A DNA stretch of 64,000 nucleotides from JAEVLT01 sp964484065 (GTDB lineage: Bacteria > Bacillota > Bacilli > Bacillales > Cytobacillaceae), in contig CAZAEW010000011.1 in assembly GCA_964484065.1 (NCBI GenBank), forward strand, positions 1 through 64,000, read 5' to 3'. Position numbers and translations under genes: made by a program. Below the pieces are notes generated by a model, which had not been told where the DNA came from, ran no database searches, and was given only the letters and a program-made list of their open reading frames with translations. Positions 1 through 8,836 of this stretch are shown piece after piece (position 1 is the stretch's first letter; every line of letters begins with the position of its first letter).

Positions 1-590
1 ACCGTGGTATGGAACTCGCCGCCTTCTCCACAAGGGTCAATACCGCGAGTTTCTAACTCCTTTATCAATTCATGGGTTAACGTTCTCCCTAAATCCTCTT
101 CTCGCATTCCCAATGATAAATTAACGGTAACAATGATCGATATAAATCCCAAATTGATGAACTCTTCTACAGCTTCACGATGATTCATTCCCCATAAAGG
201 CATCCCCAGCTTTATTCCAACATTATTAGTAACCCTTTCATTCCAACTGCCTTGAACAGGAATATCCAAGTCTCCCGTTACTAACACTTCTGCTCCTTGA
301 TTCTTAGCGGTTTTTAAAAGTTGAATAAATACTTTTTCATAATCTGTCCAGCTAGCAGCTGCCGTATATACGGGCAATCCTATAGATTTAGCTTGTGCCC
401 GTATGAGTTCGGGAGGCATTCCATGAGATCTGGAACGTTTTCCTTCTTCCTCCAGCATGACAATCAATCCAATCCCGTCTCCAACCTTCGATGCTTTATA
501 TAGAGCCAATGCACTATCTTTTCCTCCGCTAAAAGAAGCTATAAATTTATGCCCGTAAGCACCATTTCTCCAACCCTTTAAATCTTCCAT
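1..590 (-). CDS. Dph6-type ATP pyrophosphatase (ATP_bind_4 family), 3' end cut by window edge
   Basis: The minus strand is open from the ATG at 590 to the left edge, giving 196 residues without a stop. The N-terminus reads HKFIASFSGGKDSALALYKA, and SGGKDS is the PP-loop of the adenine-nucleotide alpha-hydrolase fold. Downstream SHGMPPELIRAQAKSIGLP and VTGDLDIPVQGSWNERV match the diphthine-ammonia ligase (Dph6/DUF71) family, as does the closing GIDPCGEGGEFHT segment. Family members are about 220 aa, so only a short C-terminal piece is missing. Bacteria lack diphthamide, so the substrate is unknown. An AAGGGG ribosome binding site lies about 11 bases upstream. The family call is firm and the function is open. 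Confidence 0.85.
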   Translation of the reverse strand, partial: MEDLKGWRNGAYGHKFIASFSGGKDSALALYKASKVGDGIGLIVMLEEEGKRSRSHGMPPELIRAQAKSIGLPVYTAAASWTDYEKVFIQLLKTAKNQGAEVLVTGDLDIPVQGSWNERVTNNVGIKLGMPLWGMNHREAVEEFINLGFISIIVTVNLSLGMREEDLGRTLTHELIKELETRGIDPCGEGGEFHTT

Positions 591-1147
591 TCCTATCTTT
601 CCCCTTAATTTTATCTATGAGGTTTCATAGCGTTTTTTTCCATTCTATCATGATTAAACCTGATAGATAATAGTAGAACTAAGGAGGAAGGCGAGACTTT
701 TGGCGAATCTCAGCAATTAGTTGGGGACAGGGAGAGTGAGTGGAATTGTTCCTGACTATTTTTTAATCCCGTCTTTTTCATTGGATGTATTCGCAAAGAT
801 TGCTGTTTTTTCGTTCCATTTTAATGTTGGACTTTTACCCAAGGATTCTGATCCGGACACAAATCCATTGAGATTCACCACTACTGTCCGAATGAGCCCT
901 TAGCGGAACAAATTTTTACTCAAAACAACACAGTATACGAAAAAAGCCTTTTAAATAAAATAGATAATTGCTAGCATCTGCTACAATATTGATATTACGT
1001 TGATATCAATTAGTTATGTATATCTATCCTTGCCAAAGAACAAGCTTTTCTCCCATTTTTGAAAAAAACAGCGTTTTTTCCCAGAACAAAAATATCCCTT
1101 TTACATATTTTATAAAATCAATCATTCACAAAAAGGAGACAAACGTT
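591..1147. other. 557-bp intergenic region, no convincing gene
   Basis: Both flanking genes read away from this stretch. A strong Shine-Dalgarno-like AAGGAGG near 682 is followed by TTG and then a stop after six codons, so it does not lead into a gene. An inverted CGGACA/TGTCCG pair lies at about 854-893. The rest is AT-rich and probably carries the promoters of the two divergent genes. Nothing else is recognised. Confidence 0.5.
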
Positions 1148-1630
1148 TTGGGGAACATCGTTTTAAAAAAGGGTGATATTCTTCTGAAAAAAGGGACCGA
1201 TCAACTTAGTAAAGATATCGAATTTATTACCGATTCCAAATTTAGCCATGCTGCGCTCGTTTCAGACCCTGGGAAAGAGCTAATTATCGAAGCCTCTCTT
1301 CATGGGGTAAAACATAATGATATGATAGACTTCATTGGATACACTTCTGTTTTCAGAATGAACACTTTAACTGATGAACAAGCGAATAAAATCGTCCTAT
1401 TTGCCGAGAAACAGCTCGGCAAACCGTATGATTATGAAGAACTGATCGATCAATTTCTCCGCTATGTCTTTCATATTCCCAATAATGAAGTCGAAAAAGG
1501 AAGGTATATTTGCTCTACTTTTGTCAATGCTGCCTATGCAAGCGTTGGGATTCAATTAACAAAACAAAACCTTCCATCTCCTGAAGATATCTATGAATCA
1601 TCTCTGTTAACAAAGATTGCCGATATTTAA
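1148..1630 (+). CDS. YiiX/YaeF-like permuted papain-fold (C92/NlpC-P60 type) hydrolase
   Basis: The protein is 160 aa from a TTG start. That start is chosen because AAAAGGAG ends 9 bases before it, while the upstream in-frame ATG at 1016 has no ribosome binding site and adds a tail unlike the family. VLKKGDILLKKG at the start, FSHAALV with a candidate catalytic His, LIIEA with a Glu, and RYICSTFVNAAY with the candidate nucleophile Cys follow the order of the permuted NlpC/P60 (YiiX) family. Members are thought to be amidases or lipid hydrolases; the substrate here is unknown. There is no signal peptide, so it is probably cytosolic. It is monocistronic and ends at a shared terminator. Confidence 0.75.
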   Translation: MGNIVLKKGDILLKKGTDQLSKDIEFITDSKFSHAALVSDPGKELIIEASLHGVKHNDMIDFIGYTSVFRMNTLTDEQANKIVLFAEKQLGKPYDYEELIDQFLRYVFHIPNNEVEKGRYICSTFVNAAYASVGIQLTKQNLPSPEDIYESSLLTKIADI

Positions 1631-1632
1631 TA

Positions 1633-1673
1633 AAATGGCCTTCCTGCAACCATCATTATTGGGAAGGCCATTT
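1633..1673. terminator. bidirectional terminator between convergent genes
   Basis: Arms AAATGGCCTTCC (1633-1644) and GGAAGGCCATTT (1662-1673) are perfectly complementary and end in T/A-rich flanks on both sides. Confidence 0.8.
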
Positions 1674-1675
1674 CA

Positions 1676-2944
1676 TTATAAATATACGGTTTCCGCTTCC
1701 AATGGCGTTAGGGCAGAAGTGTTATTGACATAAATAAACGCGTCGTACCTTTTGGACATAACCGACTGTACATAATTTCCATAATGCTCATACTTCGGAT
1801 TATAAACAACACCGATAGCCCGATGGCCAATTTTTCCGCTATATAGCAAGCGATTATGGTCATTAAATAAAAGGATTTTATCATCGTGGCCTGCCTTGTG
1901 CATGAGATCCTCCCAGCTGCCTTCCTGGGCAGGGGGAATAATCATTTTCTCAAAATTCACACCCCATTCATCTGCAGCAACTACTGTTCCGCGATGAGTT
2001 CCAAAACCTACAATAAACAGATGGTCATGTCCTTTTTGCTCTCTCAATAATTGTCCGACATTGACAATTCCTTCCTCTTCCATTTCCGTTGCTCTTGCAT
2101 CACCAACGTGAGTATTGTGTTCCCAAATAACCCCTTTAGAGTTATTCTTGTAAAAATCGGTAATTTTATTAATTACTTCCGCCATATGACGGTCGCGAAT
2201 GTTCCAGGACTCATTATCATTGGTAATCATTGTTCTGTAATAGCTTTCCGCATTAGCCGTTATGAGAGCATTAATTTCAAGATTCAAGCTGCTTTCTTCT
2301 GAGTCAGCATATTTATGTTTGTTTAAACGAATGTCAGTAAGTAATTTGACTACCTCGTTATAACAATCTTCTTCATAAAAAGAACCAGCCACACCGTACT
2401 TTTCCGGCTGGCGATTGTGAGGTTCAAAGCAGGAAAATGCCTTTTTGGCAGTTTCGAGTTCAGGGGCATTTTTTTTGTCAAGATATGCAATGATTTCATC
2501 TATTGACTCCCATAAACTATAGACATCAATTCCATAGAACCCAACTTTTTGGTCATTGGGCTTTTCACGGTTATATTCCTTTAACCATTCAATAAAATCA
2601 ATCATTTCTTTATTGGACCACATCCATGTCGGCCAGCGATTAAAGGAGTATAATACCTCACGGGCATTCGTATGTTCCTGATCATAACCTTTAATATAAC
2701 GATTTACTTTAAAACATGCCGGCCATTCACCCTCAACAGCAACAAATGTAAATCCTTTGTCAGCAATAAGCTTTTTTGAGATTTCAGCACGGATTTTATA
2801 AAACTCTGAGGTACCATGTGAGGATTCCCCTAATAAAACATATTGCACATGATCCATTTCGTTTGTCAGAACATCAAAATCATTTCTTTCAAGAATGGGT
2901 ATCGCGTCTCTTTTAATGGCTTTGACAAGAGTATCATTTATCAT
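1676..2944 (-). CDS. erythromycin esterase family hydrolase
   Basis: The protein is 422 aa from the second of two adjacent ATGs (2947 and 2944); AGAGGG lies 6 bases before 2944. An upstream in-frame extension to 3112 overlaps the preceding gene and is unlikely to be used. The erythromycin-esterase (EreA/EreB/EreC) signature is clear: VLLGESSHGTSEFY near the N-terminus, VAVEGEWP, GFYGIDVYS and VIWEHNTHVGDA carrying the central catalytic His. Most chromosomal relatives in Bacillus are uncharacterised hydrolases, so macrolide resistance cannot be assumed. It is the second gene of a pair, 19 bp after a 125-aa unknown protein. No signal peptide is seen. Confidence 0.85.
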   Translation of the reverse strand: MINDTLVKAIKRDAIPILERNDFDVLTNEMDHVQYVLLGESSHGTSEFYKIRAEISKKLIADKGFTFVAVEGEWPACFKVNRYIKGYDQEHTNAREVLYSFNRWPTWMWSNKEMIDFIEWLKEYNREKPNDQKVGFYGIDVYSLWESIDEIIAYLDKKNAPELETAKKAFSCFEPHNRQPEKYGVAGSFYEEDCYNEVVKLLTDIRLNKHKYADSEESSLNLEINALITANAESYYRTMITNDNESWNIRDRHMAEVINKITDFYKNNSKGVIWEHNTHVGDARATEMEEEGIVNVGQLLREQKGHDHLFIVGFGTHRGTVVAADEWGVNFEKMIIPPAQEGSWEDLMHKAGHDDKILLFNDHNRLLYSGKIGHRAIGVVYNPKYEHYGNYVQSVMSKRYDAFIYVNNTSALTPLEAETVYL

Positions 2945-2963
2945 CATAATCCCTCTGCTTTTT

Positions 2964-3341
2964 CTATTGTTTATATTCCGCATTGTAAGAATTTTCACCG
3001 GAGTGAACCGATAGAAGGGTATCAGCATAACCAACAAGCCGATTGACGATTTCATCGCAGACTGCATATACCAAGCGATATTGCTCTTTTTTATGAAGAG
3101 CCGGATCATCAAAGATAATCGTAGTATTAATAAATATATGCTTCGTGTCGTAAAGATTATAATGGATGATCGCTTTTCCTAGCGCACCGCCTGTTAACGG
3201 ATCATGATAGCCGGGCAAAAATATATACCATTCTTCAGCAGTAGGAGAACGGAAATTTTTTGTAAACGTCATCCCGCTGATTTCATGATCGATTTGATGC
3301 TTCATCTTTTCATCGATAACCTCAATGATTTTTCCCTCCAA
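2964..3341 (-). CDS. hypothetical protein (125 aa), first gene of pair with the esterase homologue
   Basis: I do not recognise this family. The TTG start at 3341 has GAAGG about 7 bases upstream; an ATG at 3305 is the alternative. The protein is soluble, without signal peptide or membrane segment, and has a mixed alpha/beta pattern (EEWYIFLPGYHDP, HIFINTTIIFDDPA, YRLVYAVCDEIVNRLVG). Its 19-bp spacing to the erythromycin-esterase-family gene implies co-transcription. Confidence 0.6.
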   Translation of the reverse strand: MEGKIIEVIDEKMKHQIDHEISGMTFTKNFRSPTAEEWYIFLPGYHDPLTGGALGKAIIHYNLYDTKHIFINTTIIFDDPALHKKEQYRLVYAVCDEIVNRLVGYADTLLSVHSGENSYNAEYKQ

Positions 3342-3661
3342 TAAAAAACCTTCTTCCTCTTCTGATTCCGTCAGGGGAGTTTACCTGTTTTCTTTTGTGT
3401 AAAGTTGTTCTTAGACTAGAACGATAAATATTTTTTCAATATCATTTTTTATTTTTCCAAAAAGAATTCATTCTTTATACGCTTTATTATGCTGAAATAT
3501 AATAACGAGGCCATAAAAGGATATAACATAAATGTATTTTTCGACGATAAACGAAACTTAAAAATGGGAAAGAAAAAAAGAGAAAAAGGAATTCGTGAAA
3601 AATTCTTCTCAACTGAGAGGGATTTTTGTATTCTTACTATTAGAGCATTTCCAAGTGGAAG
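3342..3661. other. 320-bp divergent promoter region, no gene seen
   Basis: AT-rich DNA between the divergent 125-aa gene and dsdA. A possible 33-codon reading frame starting about 3557 lacks a ribosome binding site. No riboswitch or clear operator is recognised. Confidence 0.5.
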
Positions 3662-3673
3662 GTGAATAGTGAA

Positions 3674-5023
3674 TTGGAAATAAATCAACTGCAGATCTTG
3701 AAAAAGAAGTTTCCTCAACTGGACCAGCTCCAGGCATATGAGGAAGTATTTTGGTCTAATCCTCGATTAGAGACGTTCCTGACATGGATCAAAAAAGCAT
3801 CTCTAACTCAAAAAGATATTACAGATGCAGAAAATAGATTGAACCGCTTTGCTCCCTTTATTGAAAAAGTTTTTCCGGAAACAAAAGAAAACCGTGGAAT
3901 GATTGAGTCTCCACTAATACGGATCCCCAACATGAAACAAATCTTAGAATCCAGCTTTCAATTGCCGATTAAAGGAAATCTTTATTTGAAATGCGACAGC
4001 CATTTGCCAATTTCGGGTTCGATTAAAGCGAGAGGAGGGATCTATGAAATCCTCAAGCATGCAGAAAAATTAGCTCTTCAACATCAACTGATTACAGCAG
4101 ATCAAGATTATTCCTTATTTGACAGTGAACCATTCCGAAAGCTTTTTTCTCAATATTCCATCGCTGTGGGGTCCACTGGAAACTTGGGACTCAGCATTGG
4201 AATTATTAGTGCAAAACTCGGCTTCCAAGTAACCGTTCACATGTCTACAGACGCCAAGCAATGGAAAAAAGACCTGCTTCGGAGCAAAAATGTTAAGGTA
4301 ATTGAATATAAGGCAGATTATAGTAAAGCTGTTGAAGCAGGGCGCCGGCAAGCAATGGCAGACCCGGCTTGTTATTTTGTTGATGATGAACACTCAAAAG
4401 ATCTTTTTCTCGGCTATTCTGTTGCAGCAGCCCGTTTAAAAAAACAATTGGATGAGCAGGGGATTACTGTCGACAAAAACCATCCGTTATTTGTTAATCT
4501 GCCGTGCGGTGTAGGCGGCGGACCAGGAGGGGTGGCATTTGGATTAAAATGGATGTTTCAGGATCATGTTCATTGTTTCTTTGCCGAACCGACCCATTCC
4601 CCGTGTATGCTGCTCGGACTAATGACTGGGCTCCATGATCAAATCTCTGTCCAAGATATCGGTATAGATAACGTAACAGCAGCAGATGGTCTGGCTGTCG
4701 GGCGGCCTTCCGGTTTTGTTGGGAAAACAATGGAATCCTTATTAAGCGGTTGTTATACCGTTAGAGATGAAAACTTGTATATTATGTTAAAAGATCTTGC
4801 CGACTCCGAGAATATTTTTTTAGAGCCTTCCGCACTTGCTGGTATGATCGGACCGATTCGGCTTCTAAAAGATGGAGCAGCTTATCTTGAAAAGCAGGAC
4901 TTAAAGGAAAAACTTGAAAACAGCACTCATATTATTTGGGGAACAGGAGGCAGTATGGTTCCAAACAATATGATGGCTGAATATTATCAAAAAGGAACTG
5001 CCCTGAAAGAACAGCACACGTAA
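3674..5023 (+). CDS. dsdA: D-serine ammonia-lyase (D-serine dehydratase)
   Basis: PLP enzyme that deaminates D-serine to pyruvate and ammonia in the cytosol. GSIKARGGIYEIL carries the Schiff-base Lys; AVGSTGNLGLSIGI is the phosphate/substrate-binding loop and PCGVGGGPGGVAFGLK is the glycine-rich PLP phosphate cup. The TTG at 3674 (449 aa) has GGAAGGTG about 9 bases upstream and gives the usual length of the Bacillus enzyme. A GTG at 3662 would add four residues. The gene stands alone, with no DsdX transporter or DsdC regulator next to it, so it may serve detoxification of D-serine rather than catabolism. Confidence 0.93.
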   Translation: MEINQLQILKKKFPQLDQLQAYEEVFWSNPRLETFLTWIKKASLTQKDITDAENRLNRFAPFIEKVFPETKENRGMIESPLIRIPNMKQILESSFQLPIKGNLYLKCDSHLPISGSIKARGGIYEILKHAEKLALQHQLITADQDYSLFDSEPFRKLFSQYSIAVGSTGNLGLSIGIISAKLGFQVTVHMSTDAKQWKKDLLRSKNVKVIEYKADYSKAVEAGRRQAMADPACYFVDDEHSKDLFLGYSVAAARLKKQLDEQGITVDKNHPLFVNLPCGVGGGPGGVAFGLKWMFQDHVHCFFAEPTHSPCMLLGLMTGLHDQISVQDIGIDNVTAADGLAVGRPSGFVGKTMESLLSGCYTVRDENLYIMLKDLADSENIFLEPSALAGMIGPIRLLKDGAAYLEKQDLKEKLENSTHIIWGTGGSMVPNNMMAEYYQKGTALKEQHT

Positions 5024-5032
5024 ACCGCCAAA

Positions 5033-5080
5033 AAGCTGAAAAAACGCGGACACCCATAACGGTTCCCGCGTTTACAGCTT
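5033..5080. terminator. bidirectional terminator
   Basis: Nested complementary arms AAGCTG...CAGCTT and AAACGCGG...CCGCGTTT lie between convergent dsdA and the acidic-protein gene. Confidence 0.75.
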
Positions 5081-5777
5081 AATGCCTGTTGAAATCAAAT
5101 TCACTTAATTGGTCCATATGGCTTGCAATTATCGCAATAATCGTGCTTGCTTCTTCTTTACTGAAAATAAAGTGGGATTCATCCTTGATCAGTTCATCAT
5201 CATCTGTCCACAGACGGTTGGTTCTTTTAAGAACACCATCACCTGTCTCCGGAATAACACCAAACTGATAAGTAACTTCAACATCTTCCTCATGCTTAAA
5301 TGCGGTAACTTCAGGTGTAGACCATTCCACGTCAACCTCATCAAAAATATCATCACTGACCTGAACGGCTTCGTAATATTCCTCGTCATCTTCCACTTCT
5401 TCGTATAGATCCGCTTCGTCCAAATCGTCTTCTGAAAAATCATCATCCGTTTCATTCATATAACTATGAAGGCTTTCGTGAACTTCATCAACAATCTCTT
5501 CAATGTCGGAAAGGATTACTTTGGCCATATTGCCGGTATCAATATCTAACGATTCAAAATAAAATTCTTCGTTGTCAGGATCAAAGAAAAGCGTACAAAA
5601 GTAGTCACGGTCAAGTTCTTCAGAATCTGTCTCCGCTGTTTCAACATAAAATTCAATTCTCGGATGTCTTGCAGCACGCTCAATGGTCATGTGACCAACT
5701 TGATCGTATTTTTCACAAATGGATTCAAGGTGATCCTGAAGCTCCCCACAAACTCTGTCAAACCATTCTAAAGACAT
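5079..5777 (-). CDS. acidic conserved hypothetical protein (232 aa)
   Basis: The start is the ATG at 5777, which has AAAGGATG 8 bases upstream. The protein is soluble and strongly acidic, with a D/E-rich stretch around residues 110-150 (ETDDDFSEDDLDEADLYEEV). The N-terminal half begins SLEWFDRVCGELQDHLESI and the C-terminal half has a beta-rich VTYQFGVIPETGDGVL segment followed by a helix. I cannot assign a family. It is monocistronic and converges with dsdA. Confidence 0.7.
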   Translation of the reverse strand: MSLEWFDRVCGELQDHLESICEKYDQVGHMTIERAARHPRIEFYVETAETDSEELDRDYFCTLFFDPDNEEFYFESLDIDTGNMAKVILSDIEEIVDEVHESLHSYMNETDDDFSEDDLDEADLYEEVEDDEEYYEAVQVSDDIFDEVDVEWSTPEVTAFKHEEDVEVTYQFGVIPETGDGVLKRTNRLWTDDDELIKDESHFIFSKEEASTIIAIIASHMDQLSEFDFNRH

Positions 5778-5999
5778 AAAGCGCACATCCTTTCTTTGTA
5801 GAATACCTTTCAAATTTCCTTATAAATAACTTTCACAATCCATTACAGATACAGTTTCCCAGTTTGTTTTGATAAATATGCAATGTTTTCTCAACTGAAA
5901 ATTAAATACGGAAAAATCGATAAGTGGTTAGGAAACGGACTATTTTTTGAAAATATTTTTCCCAAAGATAGCAAATAATCTTATCAGGAGGTGTCAATT

Positions 6000-6935
6000 A
6001 TGACAAATTATTACCAAGGTACAAGTGGATTTAGTCAACCACAATCTAGCATTCCTCAGCAAGCCATTTTCCAGCAGGGCTTTGCCGGAACCGATACCCA
6101 AACAGTCAGACAGCAAAATGCTCAATCCATCCATAATCAATATGGAGGCGGTTACCAACAAAGCGGGCAATACGTATTGCCCACAATGGGGGGAGGAGGT
6201 TTCGGAGTACAAACAATCTTCCAGCCCGGTTTTGCCGGAACCGATGCCCAAACAGTCAGGCAGCAAAATGCTCAATCTGTTCAAAATCAATATGGCGGAG
6301 GATTCCAGCCGAGCGCACAATACGGAATACCATCACAGGGATATGGAACCGGACAATTTACCGGACCTCAAGCGGTCTTCCAGCCTGGCTTTGCCGGAAC
6401 GAATACACAGGTAGTTAGACAGCAAAATAGCCAATCAGCTCAGGGTCAATTTGGCGGCTACCAGCAAAGCGGACCAATGGGTAATGTATCATTTGGAGGA
6501 GGATTCGGAACACAAGCGGTCTTCCAGCCTGGTTTTGCCGGAACCGATGCCCAGGTGGTCAGACAGCAAAATGCCCAGTCTGCCCAAAATCAATTAGGAA
6601 ATGCAGGCTACCAGCAAGCTGGGCCAACAATAGACATACAACCACAAGGAATAAGTCCATTCAGCGGACCTCAAGCTGTTTTCCAGCCTGGATTTGCGGG
6701 AACCGATGCCCAAGTGGTCAGACAGCAAAACGCTCAGCCTGCCCAAAATCAATTTAGCGGCACAGGTTTCCAGCAACACGGACAATCAGGAATGACTTCA
6801 ATGGGATATAGCCAATTCGGCGGACCTCAAGCAGCATTCCAGCAGGGCTTTGCAGGAACAAATGTCCAGGAAGTGAGACAACAAAACAGCCAATCCTTGC
6901 AAAATCGCAGTAGCGGACTAAACCAACTGCAATAA
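6000..6935 (+). CDS. six-repeat gamma-type small acid-soluble spore protein-like protein (SspE-like)
   Basis: The 311-aa protein starts at the ATG behind a strong AGGAGGTG. It consists of six copies of a unit centred on FQPGFAGTDAQVVRQQNAQS, with repeat cores beginning at 6069, 6219, 6378, 6522, 6681 and 6837. Linkers are rich in Gly, Gln, Ser and Tyr. The core matches the repeat of gamma-type SASPs (EFASETNAQQVRKQN), which are amino-acid stores of the spore core degraded by the GPR protease at germination. Typical SspE is about 80-100 aa with two or three repeats, so this is very long. The E-F-A-S-E region of the family is replaced by G-F-A-G-T. Neighbouring repeats share long identical DNA, suggesting recent duplication. 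Arg replaces the usual Lys before QQN. Homology is confident; being a true GPR substrate is an inference. Confidence 0.75.
   Translation: MTNYYQGTSGFSQPQSSIPQQAIFQQGFAGTDTQTVRQQNAQSIHNQYGGGYQQSGQYVLPTMGGGGFGVQTIFQPGFAGTDAQTVRQQNAQSVQNQYGGGFQPSAQYGIPSQGYGTGQFTGPQAVFQPGFAGTNTQVVRQQNSQSAQGQFGGYQQSGPMGNVSFGGGFGTQAVFQPGFAGTDAQVVRQQNAQSAQNQLGNAGYQQAGPTIDIQPQGISPFSGPQAVFQPGFAGTDAQVVRQQNAQPAQNQFSGTGFQQHGQSGMTSMGYSQFGGPQAAFQQGFAGTNVQEVRQQNSQSLQNRSSGLNQLQ
6069..6908 (+). repeat. six imperfect ~150-bp tandem repeats inside the SASP-like gene
   Basis: Repeat cores start at 6069, 6219, 6378, 6522, 6681 and 6837, spaced 150, 159, 144, 159 and 156 bp, all multiples of three. The most conserved DNA is the stretch encoding FQPGFAGTDAQ. 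Confidence 0.9.
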
Positions 6936-6993
6936 AAAAGGCTGACAATGTTGAGAAAAACATCATATGTTAAAAGCAGGGAATCAAATAAAT

Positions 6994-7016
6994 GACCGTG
7001 GTTACTTACCACGGTC
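6994..7016. terminator. hairpin downstream of the SASP-like gene, possible terminator
   Basis: Perfect arms GACCGTGGT and ACCACGGTC flank a 5-base loop. Neither side has a good T-run, so termination activity is uncertain. Confidence 0.45.
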
Positions 7017-7151
7017 GAAAAAACGAAATGAAGTGATTGAATTTTCCATCCTTGTCCGACAAATAAAGGGTGGATTATTTTTTTGATTTCGTTTTGCCAT
7101 ATAGGAAGCAATAGTAATCATCAATCTCCTCTCGTTTTTATCGTGTCTAAG

Positions 7152-8504
7152 CTAACGCAGAAGCGCCGTAAATAACCAGGAAACCCAATAATAAAGAACG
7201 ACTAAGGTAAACAATACGGTAGGCGGTATAACAATTACTGTTACTCTTATATATTCCCACCAAGTAATTCTTACTTTCCCATTCTTTATGATATGCATCC
7301 ACATCAATGTTGCCAAGGTTCCCATTGGAAGCAGCAAGGCGCCTATATCACTCCCTATGACAGCAGCAAGGTAAGATACTTTTAGCGTAACGGGATCCAG
7401 GTGCATATGTGTTAAGGTGAGTGTGCCAATCATCAGGGCAGGGTGATTATTAAAAATATTCGATAAAACCGTTAGGAGAGTCCCCATCATCACACTGGCA
7501 TGAAGAAGACTGCCAGAAAGCAATGGTTCCATGGCCTTGATCAGCCAATCCGATAAGCCAATGTTATTTAACCCATAAATGATCACGTACATACTGAAAG
7601 CAAAAACAAGGATATACCATGGGGTTTTTTTTAGCATATCAAGCGGCGGTATTTTCAAATATGCCCATCTCCAGCCCAACAATATCAGAGACCCAATAAC
7701 GGCCATTATCCAGATTGGAATCGAAAAAAAGGAGGCTGCGAAAAGGCTGATTCGAACAGCTAGTACAAATAGAATGATATTCCTCATTATTTTTGAACGT
7801 TCCTTATCTGATGTTTGTATCACTCCATGCTTGAGAGGATGATAACTGGAAAATGATAAACCTGATACTTTCATTGGGATTTTTTTAGGAAGGGTTTTTT
7901 TGAAATGAAGAAAAAGGAGCAGAACCAGAAAAAACAAACCCAGTGTCGCAGGTACAAACATCATCGCTGCATTCATATATAAACTCAAGTGTACGATTTT
8001 TAATGCAATTAAATTCACAATATTGCTTACTCCAATCGGAGCACTCGAAGCTGTGGCAACCAAGCCGCCTGATAACAAATAGGGGATTTTTTGATGATTT
8101 TTCAGACCCATATTATTCAAAAGCATCACTAAAATGGGTGTCGTGATTAATATGCTTCCGTCATTATTAAAAAAAAGCGTCATTAAAAAACAAAGCAGAT
8201 TGACGTACCAGAATAAGCGGATCCCTGAACCTTTTGCTTGAGCTGCCAGCTTTTCGGCCATCCAGTGAAAAAATCCAAAGCTTTCCAAAACAATGGCCAT
8301 GACAATGGTAGCTATGATCGTAATCGCTGCCCCACTGATGGTATCCAAAATAGCTCCTAAGTCTTTGACGGAAACACTCCCGCTTAGCATAACCAATAGC
8401 GCACCGATTGCGGCAGGGATCGCTTCATTTATCCCCCTCGGCCTCCAGAGAATAAAGATGAGCGTAACCAAAAATGATAGAATCGTCATCCAGACCATTG
8501 GCAA
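7152..8504 (-). CDS. ArsB/NhaD-family (ion transporter superfamily) membrane permease
   Basis: A polytopic membrane protein of about 450 aa, with many hydrophobic segments such as MTILSFLVTLIFILW, LFWYVNLLCFLMTLFFNNDGS and VMMGTLLTVLSNIFNNHPAL. The NNDGS and NNHPA re-entrant-like motifs and the FNNDGSILITTPI segment are typical of ArsB arsenite pumps and related Na+/H+ antiporters. The chosen TTG at 8504 follows AAAGGAG; an ATG four bases downstream of its second codon (8498) is equally usable. No arsR or arsC is adjacent, so arsenite export is only one possibility. Confidence 0.75.
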   Translation of the reverse strand: MPMVWMTILSFLVTLIFILWRPRGINEAIPAAIGALLVMLSGSVSVKDLGAILDTISGAAITIIATIVMAIVLESFGFFHWMAEKLAAQAKGSGIRLFWYVNLLCFLMTLFFNNDGSILITTPILVMLLNNMGLKNHQKIPYLLSGGLVATASSAPIGVSNIVNLIALKIVHLSLYMNAAMMFVPATLGLFFLVLLLFLHFKKTLPKKIPMKVSGLSFSSYHPLKHGVIQTSDKERSKIMRNIILFVLAVRISLFAASFFSIPIWIMAVIGSLILLGWRWAYLKIPPLDMLKKTPWYILVFAFSMYVIIYGLNNIGLSDWLIKAMEPLLSGSLLHASVMMGTLLTVLSNIFNNHPALMIGTLTLTHMHLDPVTLKVSYLAAVIGSDIGALLLPMGTLATLMWMHIIKNGKVRITWWEYIRVTVIVIPPTVLFTLVVLYYWVSWLFTALLR

Positions 8505-8836
8505 TATCTTTCGTTCTCCTTTCTTAATTTGCAATCACAATCTTTTCTTAAGATGACCTAACCTCCACAATCTCTATCGCTGCATTTGTCCCTCCTGTCC
8601 ATCTATCCCCTTTGTTGTTATGTACTATATTTATATGAATCCTTAGTAAGACAAGTTTGGGTTTGTACCCTTTTCCTTGAAAAAGAGGCGGAGCTTGACC
8701 AACTTAAACCAATTAGACTTGAAAAGGCCGCACAGAGTCGTTTTTTTCAAGGGATTCTGCTTATTCATAGAGATTTGGACATTTAACATTTATTGGTTTT
8801 TTTGAATACTATCAATAATAAAGGCAGGTGAGTTAC
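8505..8836. other. 332-bp divergent intergenic region
   Basis: The region contains only weak reading frames. One ends with a peptide-like RLEKAAQSRFFQGILLIHRDLDI before 8787, but it has no ribosome binding site and no recognised homologue. It may hold a gene remnant; otherwise it holds the promoters of the divergent neighbours. Confidence 0.4.

Noticed and set aside
321..503. 60-codon plus-strand frame
   Set aside because: It lies antisense to the Dph6-type gene, which has a clear PP-loop motif and covers the whole stretch.
721..903. 60-codon plus-strand frame in the first intergenic region
   Set aside because: No usable ribosome binding site at the start, no recognisable protein features, and the composition looks intergenic.
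5109..5408. 99-codon plus-strand frame opposite the acidic protein
   Set aside because: Complement of an acidic-codon-rich gene; such genes commonly leave an open antisense frame.
6025..6414. 129-codon plus-strand frame within the SASP-like gene
   Set aside because: It is the +1 shadow of the repeat protein; its apparent repeats are produced by the DNA repeats.
8586..8786. 66-codon plus-strand frame before the ParA-like gene
   Set aside because: No ribosome binding site and no family match; only the tail looks protein-like, so at best a remnant.
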